In this document: one piece after another, positions 1 through 8,339 of the stretch | Layout: the number at the start of each line of letters is the position of its first letter | Numbering within the stretch: position 1 is the stretch's first letter | Source: Allomyces macrogynus ATCC 38327 | Lineage: Eukaryota; Blastocladiomycota; Blastocladiomycetes; Blastocladiales; Blastocladiaceae | DNA: 13,289 bases | Assembly: GCA_000151295.1 (NCBI GenBank) | Contig: GG745368.1 | Span: 427,275-440,563, forward strand | Direction: 5' to 3' | The notes under the pieces: model-generated | Told to the model about the DNA's origin: nothing | Seen by the model: only the letters and a program-made list of their open reading frames with translations | The model's database searches: none | Program-made: the position numbers and the translations under genes

Positions 1-205
1 CGGGGTTTCTTTGTTTTGCAAGGGGGGGGCCCCCCGGCCCCCCGTATTGACGGCGCCTCCCTTCCCTGCTGGGTTCCCCCCCCCTCGGGGGGGGGGTCCC
101 GAAACCCCCCCCAAGGGCCCCGGGGGGCGTGCCGGTTCCCGGCCCCGGCCCCGAAATGAAGGTCGCCGGGGTTCGGCCCCCCCCCGCAACCTCGTGAGCG
201 GCGCT
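1..205. other. G/C homopolymer-rich window edge, no supported gene
   Basis: Runs of 7 to 9 G or C recur, for example around 24-45 and 76-98. Frames are open here only because the sequence is nearly all G and C. This looks like a contig end or low-quality consensus. Upstream ATG codons at 208, 237 and 285 lie in or just after it, so the true 5' end of the following gene cannot be fixed from this stretch. Confidence 0.6.
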
Positions 206-321
206 TTGTGGACCCCCCCGTCGCCCGCGTTTTTCCGTGCCCCCTTGGCCCCCCCGCACGGGCGCGTGCAGGAAGATTTTGGATATGGCAGACATGGCCC
301 TCACCGCCACCGCCGCCGCCC

Positions 322-2140
322 ATGCCAAGATTTTTTTCGGAGCCCAAATCCGAGCAGGACCCGTTACCGCACGTGGAGGAAGAGGAGGAAGCGCCGTCCG
401 TGGCCACCAAGTCGACCGCGCGCGAGCGCCAACCCGCGGCCAAGAAGGGCGGCGGCCGCGGCCGGCCCGCCGCTGCCAAAAAACCGGCGCCCGTCAAGAA
501 ACCCGCCGCACCCAAGAAACCCGCCGCACCCAAGAAACCGCCCGCACCGAAAAGAGCCCCAGCCGCGCGGTCCGTGGCCGCCGCGTCGGTGGCCGAGACG
601 CTCGTCACGATCACGTCCGACGCCACGTCCGGTCCCGGTGGGCGGTCGCGGCGTGCGCGCGCGCCGCGCGTCAACTGGTGGGAGGGCGAGTCGGTCGTCT
701 ATGAAACTACGTTTGTTGGTGGCGTCAAGACGCGGCAGGTCAAGGGGATCGCCCTCAAGCGCGGGTCGGATGAGTTGAGCTCGGCCGCTGCTGCAGCGCC
801 GCCGACGAAACGCGTCAAGACGGCCGCGGCCGCGCGGTCGCCTGCAAAAGCCAAGGCCGCGACGGCGCCCGCGATCAAGGCGCGTGGGAGGGGGAGGGCG
901 CGGAAGGTCGCACCGCTGCCGGAGCCAGAGCCGGAGCCGGAGCGCATGCAGGTCGAGTCGGAGGCGGGGCAAGAGCAAGAGCCGGAACGGGCGCCGCCCG
1001 TACCGCCCGCACTAACACGCGGCCGCGAGCGGGCGCGCAAGAACGCGGCGCAGACCCCCGCCTGGTCGCCGCCGCCCGTGCCGCCGCCCGCACCGGATAC
1101 GATCACTATGGACGAGGACCATCATGTCGATGTGGACGACACGCACTTGGACCTGCCGTCGCCGACGCCGCCCGCGCGTATGGTCGAGACACCACCGACG
1201 CGCAACGTCTCGACGCCGCCGTTGACGCGGCCGATCCAAAAGGCGCGCCGCACGGGCCGGTTCATTTCCTCCCCCAAGTCGACTACGCCCGCGGGGTCCC
1301 CACCACCGCTGCCAGCCGACGATGAGAATGAGGATAGTGACGACGACGAGAACGATGGTGACGACGGCGTGTCGCTCCCGCCGCTTGGCGAGGCCGCAGT
1401 GCGGAGCGCCTCACCCCCGGTGGCAGTGATTCCGTTCCCGGCAGGGTCGCCGTCGGCCGCGTCCGAGGCATCCATGTCGTCGGCAGGCGATCTGTACGAC
1501 CCCACGGCGGTGCTCGACATGCCGGTCATGAATCCGGACACGCACGAGGAAATGGCGCAAAAATGCATTTACCGGCCCGAGTCATTTGTCATGGGCCAGG
1601 TGCTCAATGCCGACTATTTGTTTTCCCGCACGTTTTCGGACAAGACGTTTTTCAATGCGGGCGTCCTGGATTTGCCGCCGGGCACGACCAAGCCGTCGCG
1701 CAATACGCTCAACAATGCCTATGTACGTTAGGTTTTTCCCCGTTTTGATGACCAAGTGGGTCGCGAGGGAACGAATCCACTCACCACCACTTTCTGTCAT
1801 GGACCAGATCTTCTTTGTCGTTCGTGGCCGGCTCACCGTCACAATCCACCGCAATCTCGCCGAGTGCGGGCCGGGCGACATGATCATTGTCCCGCGCGGG
1901 AACCAGTACAAGATGGAGAACTTTGGGAACGAGACGGCGCGGCTCTACCTCGCGTCGGCGCGCGATATCACGCAGGCCGGGCCCGAAGGGATGGTGGCAA
2001 TGCACCCACCGCCGGCACCAGCACCGCTGGCGCCGCCTATGCCCGTTGTGCCGCCTACACCGGTGGCCCCGGAACCGGCGGCCAAGTCGGCGGGGCGCGG
2101 TCGGGGACGTGGACGTGCGCGTGGGCGTGCGAAGAAGTAA
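322..2140 (+). CDS. MIF2: CENP-C / Mif2-like centromere protein, two exons
   Basis: Inner-kinetochore protein that binds the CENP-A nucleosome and recruits outer kinetochore. Exons 322-1722 and 1808-2140 join in phase 0 to give about 577 residues. Residues about 46-49 are RGRP, an AT-hook core, inside a Lys/Pro/Ala-rich stretch. Residues about 108-123, RSRRARAPRVNWWEGE, align without gaps to the CENP-C signature (Arg-Ser-x-Arg-x-Arg ... aromatic-Trp-x-Gly-Glu). A long Pro-rich and acidic, probably disordered region follows, with Asp/Glu runs near 1320-1365. The C-terminal cupin dimerisation fold starts near residue 434 (RTFSDKTFFNAGVLDLPPG) and continues across the splice as NNAY/IFFVVRG, then IIVPRGNQYKMEN. 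The tail is GRGRGRGRARGRAKK, a second basic DNA-binding-like end. I chose ATG 322 because the next residues (MPRFFSEPKSEQ) lose the G/C-run character; ATG 208 is in frame and possible. The distance from signature to cupin, about 310 residues, is longer than in the fungal homologues I know. Confidence 0.9.
496..549 (+). repeat. Three tandem copies of an 18-nt coding repeat
   Basis: Copies at 496-513 and 514-531 are identical (AAGAAACCCGCCGCACCC); the copy at 532-549 differs by a few bases. They encode the hexapeptide KKPAAP or KKPPAP, histone H1-tail-like, next to the AT-hook of the CENP-C protein. This is probably an expandable basic DNA-contact segment. Confidence 0.85.
1723..1807 (+). other. 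Intron of the CENP-C/Mif2 gene (85 nt)
   Basis: It starts GTACGT and ends ACCAG. Removing it joins ...NTLNNAY to IFFVVRG, which restores the conserved cupin strand pair (fungal Mif2 has NAYVFxVxxG here). Reading through instead hits a stop at 1729-1731. Confidence 0.85.
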
Positions 2141-2656
2141 GTGCGAGGCGACATTTGCCGATGCTGATCAAGGTTCAGCGCGCGGCGGTCGAGAGGGAGG
2201 GGAGGAGTAGTCTCCATTTTGTTCTTTTTTTTTTTTTTTTTGATTTTGATTTGTATTCCAACATGGCCTGAATTCTGATCTTGTTTCTCGAGGCGCCTGT
2301 TCTGTTCTGCTCGCGTCCGACTCGTCATCTGGTGGAAAGCTAGCGCCACGACCCACGCATCAGGACGCAAACGGCGAACAAGTCAATAGCGATCAGACTC
2401 TCCTCCTCCTCCACCACCACTCGTCGCAAAGCGCTGGCTCGCGACAGCAGCGCGACCGGTGACGCGGTGGTCAACTCCTTTGCAGATTCGACCGGCAGCC
2501 ACGGCATCAACGACCATCGCCAAGGCCAGTACTTGACCCGCGACTGGTGTGCCTCGCATCGTCACCAGAGAGACATGGCCGACCACGAATCTTAATTGCT
2601 GACCCGCCGCTGGACGGATCTCGGCTTCAGAACCGACCGCGCGCTGCCAGACCGCC
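2141..2656. other. Intergenic stretch with a T17 tract
   Basis: There is no convincing coding region; short open frames on both strands lack recognisable motifs. An uninterrupted T17 lies at 2225-2241, followed by more T-rich sequence, 85 bp after the CENP-C stop, consistent with a 3' untranslated or termination region. The rest presumably holds the upstream region of the SNM1-like gene. I see no clear promoter element. Confidence 0.5.
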
Positions 2657-3416
2657 ATGACCTTTTCCAAGGCCAAGGCCGCACTGACCGCGAGCAGGAA
2701 CCCTGCAGCCGCCGCTGGTGCTGCCTCCAAGCCGGCTGCGTCATCGTCGGCGCGGAAACGCGACCACGGCCTGGAACCACCGTCCTTGTCGCCATCGTCC
2801 TCGCACCGACGCGACACGCCCCCACGCGCCGCCCCATCGCTGCCCACGGCCGTGCGCAAGCGCAACGCGTCGTCCGAGCTGGAGGGCAGCCGAATCACAT
2901 GCTGCCCAGCCGTTCAAAGTGCAGGTGAGTGCAGGTCATTCTGATGGGCTGGTCAACAGTCGCCAGACAATATTGAGACTGTTCGTCAATGCGGCACGCG
3001 TTCACTGCAACCCCAGCGATATGTATTTGCAAAGCATGCGCGCGAGCGTTATTCGACCGTGCGCGACTTCCAGCAATCCGCTCCCACGATGCCCAACAAC
3101 TTGGGGTTCAACAGCAGTGAGCACGAATACTCGTTTCTTGCTGTCGACAAGTTTGCAGCCGCCACCTCAGCCAACTTTGAGCACCTCTTGACACACGTGC
3201 ACTTGGACCATACGTCCGGAATTGCGTTTTTGCCACCCAAGACCAAAGTGCACTGAACGCATGCGACCAAGACCTACCTCTCGATTGCCAACGACCCGCC
3301 TGTTGGCCACTTGGACCTGGTGGTGGTCGAGAATGACCAGCTGTTCACACTCTTGTCAAAGAGCGACCCGCCAGTTGTGGTCAAGGTAACGTTTATTGAT
3401 GCATTCCACTGCCTGG

Positions 3417-3484
3417 GTTCAGCAAGGCATGGCGCAGCGATCTGGTACTCTTGCATTGATCAAGGTTCTATGCACTGACCACAG
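3417..3484 (+). other. Probable intron of the SNM1-like gene (68 nt)
   Basis: Weak donor (G before GTTCAG), branch-like CACTGAC and acceptor CCACAG. Removal places the HCLG motif directly before the hydrophobic strand and IEGPNGTTLHMGDFRF in a single frame, as the family requires. Unspliced, the frame hits a stop at 3476-3478. Confidence 0.55.
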
Positions 3485-3683
3485 TGCACAGTAGCATTCT
3501 GATTGAGGGCCCCAATGGTACCACCCTGCACATGGGCGATTTCCGGTTCGATTTCGAGTGCAAAGCACACTGGCGGTGGACTCGGCTCATGGACGTGCAC
3601 GTCAACAGCATCTACATTGACACGACGTTTGTCCAGTACAACTGCAAGTTCCCATTGCATGTACGCCATGTTCCACTGTTGCT

Positions 3684-3850
3684 CAGCGATACATCTCTAC
3701 TGGCTCAACAAAGTGGTCATGACCTTGGCCAACTGGCCAATCAGGTGCCTGCCATCCCACCCACAGCCCAAGCGGGATCGCTGTTTCTCGAGGACCTGGC
3801 CGTCCTGCCATATTTGCGCAGCGATATGTCTGTGATCAGGTGCCTGCCAT
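3684..3850 (+). repeat. Broken direct duplication at the SNM1/MCM2 junction
   Basis: ATCAGGTGCCTGCCAT occurs exactly at 3740-3755 and 3835-3850. Each copy is preceded by a related CAGCGATAxxTCT-like element, at about 3685 and 3821. In the first copy 48 nt separate the two elements; in the second they almost abut. This reads as a duplication whose second copy lost its middle. Confidence 0.6.
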
Positions 3851-3960
3851 GGCCTGTCACAGCAACAACCCACGCCCACAGCTCCCACTGCGAACGGGCA
3901 TGAAGGCACAACAGCGGCCAGTGGAGTCGACCTCATGCATTTGCTGGAACGATTGGTGAC

Positions 3961-4639
3961 CGCATGCCGCCTGAAAACGGTCCGGGAACGATCCCGCAAG
4001 ACCAGTTGAAAAAGTATATCATGTACGCGCGCGACAAGGTCACGCCCAAGCTGCACCAAATGGATGAGAACAAGGTGTCGCGGCTGTATGGCGAGTTGCG
4101 CCGTGAGTCGCTGCAGACTGGGTCGATTCCGATCACCGTGCGGCACTTGGATTCGATGATTCGTGTGGCCGAGGCGCACGCGCGCATGTACTTGCGCGAC
4201 CACGTCCGCGCCGACGGCATTGACATGGCGATTTCCGTCATGATTAACTCGTTCATTCCCTCGCAAAAGTACACGGTCATGCGTACGCTGCACAAGTCGT
4301 TTGTCAAGTATATTCGGCACCACCGCGACTCAGACGAACTGCTGCTGTTCTGCCTAAACGAGCTCGTGCGCGAGGCCGTGCGCGAGGCCGTGCGCATGTG
4401 CCAGCTCGCGCACCGGTCCGGGCTCGCGGCATGCGCGCGGCGGGGTGATGCCGGCTTAGATCACGGTCGACATGGAGGGGTTTGTCTCGCGCGCGCGCGA
4501 GCTCAGCGTGCACTTGTCGCCCTTCCTCGAGTCGTCGCTGTTCCGGGCCAATGGGTTCACTGTGCGTGACGAGGGCGTGAGGGGACCGCGGATTGTCAAG
4601 TCGCTTAGTAGGGTAGAGCGGTATGAAACGCATGTCTAG
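3961..4639 (+). pseudogene. MCM2: MCM2 replicative helicase subunit, C-terminal fragment only
   Basis: MCM2 is part of the MCM2-7 helicase. What is present is the end of the ATPase module and the C-terminal region: IPQDQLKKYIMYARDKVTPKL, then YGELRRES, GSIPITVRHLDSMIRVAEAHAR (sensor-2 and lid helices), SFIPSQKYTVMRTLHKSF, and ELLLFCLNELV. A 70-nt intron at 4390-4459 (GTGCGC donor, CTTAG acceptor) joins to ITVDMEGFVSRARELSVHL and SSLFRANGF, which match the MCM2 C-terminus, ending at TAG 4637-4639. About 200 residues remain of a protein usually near 850-900. Walker A, Walker B and Arg-finger regions are absent; upstream sequence belongs to the SNM1-like remnant, and a stop at 3901 closes the frame. 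The remaining exons are CpG-rich with no stops, so the truncation is recent, or the join is an assembly error. An essential gene cannot exist only in this form. Confidence 0.85.
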
Positions 4640-4732
4640 TTTCCTCGTGTCCTGGGAGGATTCGCGTCTTTCCTGAATTTGGATGCGTTCTTGCCTCAGC
4701 AAGGCTGTGAGACCCTTGATTCAATTCACTGT

Positions 4733-7272
4733 TTACAGAAACCGCGTCCAGCACGCAGTGCACAGCACGGCCACCTGCGTGTCCCCGCGCTGCGTGACCA
4801 AGGCGGGCCCGACCATTCCCACATCCATGGCCGCACCATCCATGTCGACGGTCCCAACCAGACGCGCCACGGTGTGCGCGGCCGTCGCGTGGACCGCAGG
4901 GCACTCGACGGCGGCGTACCTTTGTGCAAACGCATGCGGCAGCGCCTCACCGCTCCCGCGCGGCACCATGAACGCATCAAGCCGCATCTGGTGCGGGACC
5001 GGGACCGGGACCGAGCCCAGCGGGAAGAGCGGTGCTTGACTCGTGCTGTCAGGAGTAGGCCGTGCTTGTTCCCCCAACGCACGACCGAACCCGCCCCGGT
5101 CTCGGCCTCCATTGCCATGTCGCCCACCACCGCCGGCAGCAGCACCGCGCGCGTTGCGATCCGACGTCGGCGTCGGTGCCGGTCCTGGGGTGAGCGGGAG
5201 CAGTGCTCCACCGCGATCCTCGGCGCGGTCCTCGACGTCGTGCGGGGCAATGTACCCGGGCGCCGCGCGTCGCAGCAGACCCAACACGTCAATGCTGGCT
5301 TGATTCCATGCGGCCGGCACCGTGGGGGCCCGTGCAGACGTGCTGGGCCGCGACACCAGTGGACGGGATCCACGGTTGCCGTAGTCGTGACTGGCAAGCC
5401 GCACGCGCTGCGGCACCCGTGGATCCGTGGGAACCTTGTCGGCCGGCCGCTTCGCAGCAAGCCGGAGTGGCACCGGCGCGGGCGTCAGATGTCGTGCCGT
5501 TGTCTTCGAGACCACTGGCAGTGTCGGTGGGGTAACTGGCTGTGGCGGTGGGTGCGCCGACGGCAACGCGACGCGAGGCAGCGGGTGCGGCATGGGCAAC
5601 GCGAGAGGGAGCGGGTGCACCACAGGCAACGCGCGCTTGACGAGCGCTTCGACAGCGGCCGCAAGTTGCGGCTCGAGTTCCGAGACAAACGTGGTTTTGC
5701 TCGGGTTGAGGTTCACTTCGTAGTATTGCGGGTCGAGGTGCAGGTTTAGGACGTGGAAGAGCTTGCCGGACTGGAACGCGGTCGTGAACAGTGATTTCAG
5801 TGCCGCGGTGAGGGCCTTGATCAGCGTGAGCGGGCGGCCGATGACCATGTGGTGCGCTGGCAGGTTGGCGAGGACGGCGAGGTCTATGACGTCAGGGACC
5901 GGCGGCGGGTTAGCGAGAGAACGCGTCGGATCGCGGGGTCTCGGCCGGAGGTGCGTACCAGCGTCCGGTTTGGGCAGAATGAGCCGGATCTCGGTGCCTT
6001 CGGGCAACGCAATCCCCAAATCGCGCCACGACTCGTCGGGTCCAGCGGGAAGCGCATGCTCCTGGCACTGCGCGGCGACTTGGCGGCCGTAGACGGCAGC
6101 GAGTGCGGCCATGACCGACGGTGACGCCGCCTTGGTCCATGACTCGTTCTTGTCGTCGCGCAGGCTGAACCGCACGGCCGGGTGCGCGAGCGCGTACTGG
6201 TGGAGAAGCGACTTGATGTCGGGCTGGTGCTTGACGAGGATCTAGCGAGGTATGGTGGTGGTGGTGGTGGTGTCCAGGTGAGGAGGAGCTGTGCGACGAC
6301 GCGAGACGGAAAAGAGCGTGTCGCGTACCAGCCGGCGCACTGGGAACGAAAAGAAAAGGGCGCGCACGGTCACCGACGTGCCGACGTTGCCCGGCGCGAC
6401 CTTGGTGCTGTGTGCCGAAATATGAGCGTCTGACGCTCAAACAAAAAACAAAAAACCAGCGGTGCAAAGAAGTGGAAAATACCTCTTGACGTCGCCTTGC
6501 TGATCCAGATTCAAGGTCGTCGCAAGCGCGTCATGGCTCGTCTTGGTCGTGATTTCCAGCGCCTGTGACATGGCCGCGATCGAATAGAGCGCCTCGCCTA
6601 GGCCCCGACGACGTCAGTTTCAATAAGTCACCAAGCGAGTACGCGCTGCGACACCCAGCGTACCGCGGAATCCCAAGGACCTGATCGACTCCAGGTCGTC
6701 GAAGCACGCAATCTTGGACGTGTGGTGGCGCTTGGCAATCTGATCAAAGTCGGCGGGCGCGATGCCAGAGCCATTGTCTGTCGCCGTGTCATTAGCGCGC
6801 GTAAGCCGATGGGCCGGAGGCCACCAAATGAAAGGGAACCAACGGACCCGTCACCTACATGGAAGTAGCGGTCGAGGCCAGTCAGTCTCGCCAGCCCCGC
6901 AATGAACACGATTCGATTCCAACTGTTGGCACCGTCAGCGACTGCGCGCCGTGCTTAACCAGGTGCACAGAGATGGCGGTGGCGCCCGCGTCAAGTGCAT
7001 TTCTGTTCGACTCAGCAAGTGGTCAGAAGGCAGCGCGAATCATTGCTTGTTCCGAAGGTTTGCACGCACTCGACGAGTTCCTTGACGACCGACTCGACGC
7101 CCGTGATGACTTGGCCAGCGCCGAGACGGCGGATGGTCGCGGCAGGAAGGCGCGAAACAGGCGGCACGGCGGGTGCGGGATGCGACAGCGGGGTGCGTGA
7201 TGCCGATGCGGCCGTGGACAACGCCCTCGCCGGCTGCAGGCCCCTCGCCAAGGTGGAGTTGGTGTCGGCCAT
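4733..7272 (-). CDS. MLH2: MutL-family mismatch repair protein, PMS1 (human) / MLH2 (yeast) type, six exons
   Basis: GHKL ATPase of the MutL family, expected to pair with MLH1 in mismatch and recombination repair. Exons on the minus strand: 7272-7070, 7002-6933, 6777-6664, 6597-6483, 6407-6329 and 6241-4733; about 696 residues, close to yeast Mlh2 (695). The start [16 protein letters not shown] resembles human PMS1 (QVIT, not the AAGEV of MLH1). Motif [15 protein letters not shown] is formed across intron 1, motif II is DNGSGIAP, then HHTSKI, motif [32 protein letters not shown] and [12 protein letters not shown]; the transducer part ends with [14 protein letters not shown]. After that comes a Pro-rich linker. 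The endonuclease motif DQHA..E is absent, as in PMS1/MLH2. A segment near the end (VARLVGTVD...[12 protein letters not shown]) could be the start of a MutL C-terminal domain, but most of that domain is missing. Exons 2 and 3 miss joining by one base with canonical sites (see findings). Four other introns splice cleanly. Confidence 0.87.
6242..6328 (-). other. Intron 5 of the MutL gene (87 nt) with a (GGT)6 microsatellite
   Basis: Donor CTG/GTACGC and acceptor GCTAG. It joins FSFPVRRL to [21 protein letters not shown] in phase 0. The (GGT)6 tract at 6254-6271 on the plus strand reads ACC repeats in the transcript, just before the acceptor. Confidence 0.8.
6408..6482 (-). other. Intron 4 of the MutL gene (75 nt) with an internal hairpin
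   Basis: Donor AAGAG/GTATTT and acceptor CACAG. Splicing joins the QQGDVKS stretch to [15 protein letters not shown] perfect 7-base palindrome with a one-base loop, GAGCGTCTGACGCTC, lies inside it at 6424-6438. Confidence 0.8.
6598..6663 (-). other. Intron 3 of the MutL gene (66 nt)
   Basis: Donor CGCG/GTACGC, branch-like CTGAC and acceptor CCTAG. It splits the GFRGEAL motif; removal gives GFRG-GEAL read correctly as GFRGEAL. Confidence 0.85.
7003..7069 (-). other. Intron 1 of the MutL gene (67 nt)
   Basis: Donor GA/GTGCGT and acceptor AACAG/A. Splicing rebuilds the catalytic Glu codon (GA plus A) and gives [10 protein letters not shown], the ATP-hydrolysis and Mg-binding motif of GHKL ATPases. 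Confidence 0.85.
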
Positions 7273-7861
7273 GATCCGGTATGTCGGGAAACGGCGGTGA
7301 CGAGGAGGAGAGAGCGCGGTCGGCGGCAGCTGTTGGTTGACGTCGATGTGGTGGTGTTTGACCAGATGGTGTCAGCGGCCGCGTGGTGTCGGCCGAGGTG
7401 TTGGCAGGCCGAGGTGTCGGCCGTCGACATGGTATCGGCGGCTCGCCGCCGACTCGGTCTCATCGCGACCCGGTGAAACTATCACGCTGGCCATCATTGC
7501 AGCTGGTCGGGACTTAGCTGGCGGTCGGGGTCGGCTGTCGTGCTTGTCGACGTGGCCGAGATCAGGGCGACGGGCTGGAGCGACCAACCTTCACTGCCGG
7601 ATCGGAGGACCCGCGGCACATGTCCGTCGTGCCATGGTGGATCTTCGTTCATCCCGTTTGCACGCTTTCGCGGCTATTGTGCCATCGACCGTGGGCCCCG
7701 ACTCCACGGAACGCCTGTCTCCCCAGCAAGAGCCTCATCGCTCGCCGCCAATAACACGCTTCATCGGCCACGCCGCGTCCTGCCGCCGCCACTTTCACGG
7801 CTGCATCCCCGAAGTGCAGCTGCTCCACGACCGAGCGCGCACCACCCACGCCCGAGCATGC
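7273..7861. other. GC-rich spacer upstream of the MutL gene, with repeated decamer
   Basis: This is the head-to-head region between the MutL gene (minus) and the dehydrogenase fragment (plus). GGTGTCGGCC occurs exactly at 7261-7270 (overlapping the MutL start codon), 7385-7394 and 7413-7422, with near copies at 7368-7380 and 7398-7406. The plus-strand frame is open through the region, but before 7862 it has no recognisable protein features. No TATA-like element was seen. Confidence 0.5.
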
Positions 7862-8062
7862 ATGCGGTCGCGCGTGGCCGCGCTGGGCGGTGCTACGCGC
7901 GGAATCGAGGCCGAGGCCGCCCAGGCCATGGCGCTGGCCAGTGTCGGAATGATCGTGATTGTGGGCCAGGGAACGCCGACGGACGTGAGCGCTGCCAGAT
8001 ATATTTTTCTTGCGTTCCAAGTGGGTAGAGAGCGTGGATCTCAACGCGCGCATCGGGTTTGA
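7862..8062 (+). pseudogene. Short-chain dehydrogenase/reductase N-terminal fragment
   Basis: From ATG 7862 the product begins RVAALGGATRGIEAEAAQ and continues MIVIVGQGTPTD. This matches the first beta-alpha-beta unit of an SDR Rossmann fold: a hydrophobic strand, a Gly-rich TGxxxGIG-type loop (here GGATRGIE, with the last Gly replaced by Glu), a helix, and a second hydrophobic strand ending in G-x-G near the cofactor-binding edge. After residue 45 the similarity stops and the frame ends with TGA at 8060-8062. The catalytic Ser-Tyr-Lys region is absent on either strand downstream. It may be a first exon whose partners are lost. Pattern recognition only, so moderate confidence. Confidence 0.45.
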
Positions 8063-8339
8063 TGTGTGAGAGCGACGGACCGATCGTGATGATGGTGGGA
8101 TGTATTGGCGCGAAAACGAATGCTGAATAAATCATAAACTCTGAGATGACGACTTACTCGTCGCGTTATCCCAGGGGCAGCCTTCAATTCACCTCCGATT
8201 TCAACGAAACAAAGCCCATTCGAATCGTATCGACGGCGCCCATCGACCCTGCTCCCAGGCATGGGAGGGCCCGCCGCTTGCCGACGCGGTCCCAAAACCA
8301 CCAAGCCCTCCTTGCGTCCAACAACACAACACGGTGGAC

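Larger units (their letters stand above)
2657..3903 (+). pseudogene. SNM1/PSO2-like metallo-beta-lactamase DNA nuclease, N-terminal half, disrupted
   Basis: Members of this family (SNM1/PSO2, Artemis, Apollo) are beta-CASP nucleases acting in interstrand cross-link repair. A Lys/Arg/Ala-rich N-terminus runs from ATG 2657 to a GTGAGT donor at 2925. The frame with motifs then shows LAVDKF, the metal-binding motif 2 THVHLDH (3191-3211), KVH-stop-THATKTYLS (family IYCSxxT), and motif 3 VTFIDAFHCLG (3386-3418). A 68-nt intron at 3417-3484 joins to SSILIEGPNGTTLHMGDFRFD (motif 4) and VNSIYIDTTF, typical of the family. The TGA at 3254-3256 sits where a Cys or similar residue is expected. After the FPLH residues at about 3660 no beta-CASP domain follows; the sequence instead becomes a short duplication and then MCM2. 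The exon boundary between 2925 and about 3060 is not resolved. The order and spacing of four motifs make the family call good; the end coordinate is approximate. Confidence 0.72.

Noticed and set aside
208..321. Longer CENP-C start at ATG 208, and overlapping open frames at 11-778
   Set aside because: They run through G/C homopolymer sequence with no protein-like composition. ATG 322 gives a plausible N-terminus, though 208 cannot be excluded.
364..1568. Long minus-strand open frames opposite CENP-C
   Set aside because: They are antisense shadows of GC-rich coding sequence, dominated by Arg, Gly and Ala, without motifs.
2225..2241. T17 tract as a poly(A) tail of a minus-strand retroposed element
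   Set aside because: No retroposed gene or element body was seen next to it. A 3' flanking tract is simpler.
4440..4459. A 15-nt intron (GTGATGCCGGCTTAG) in the MCM2 fragment
   Set aside because: It gives the wrong frame. The 70-nt intron 4390-4459 joins the MCM2 C-terminus correctly.
4679..5749. 356-residue plus-strand open frame opposite the MutL gene
   Set aside because: The minus strand carries a recognisable MutL protein. The plus frame is Arg/His-rich and has no domain.
7337..7861. Upstream part of the 241-residue plus-strand open frame as coding
   Set aside because: There are no recognisable features before ATG 7862 and it covers the repeated decamers. Only the part after 7862 looks like protein.
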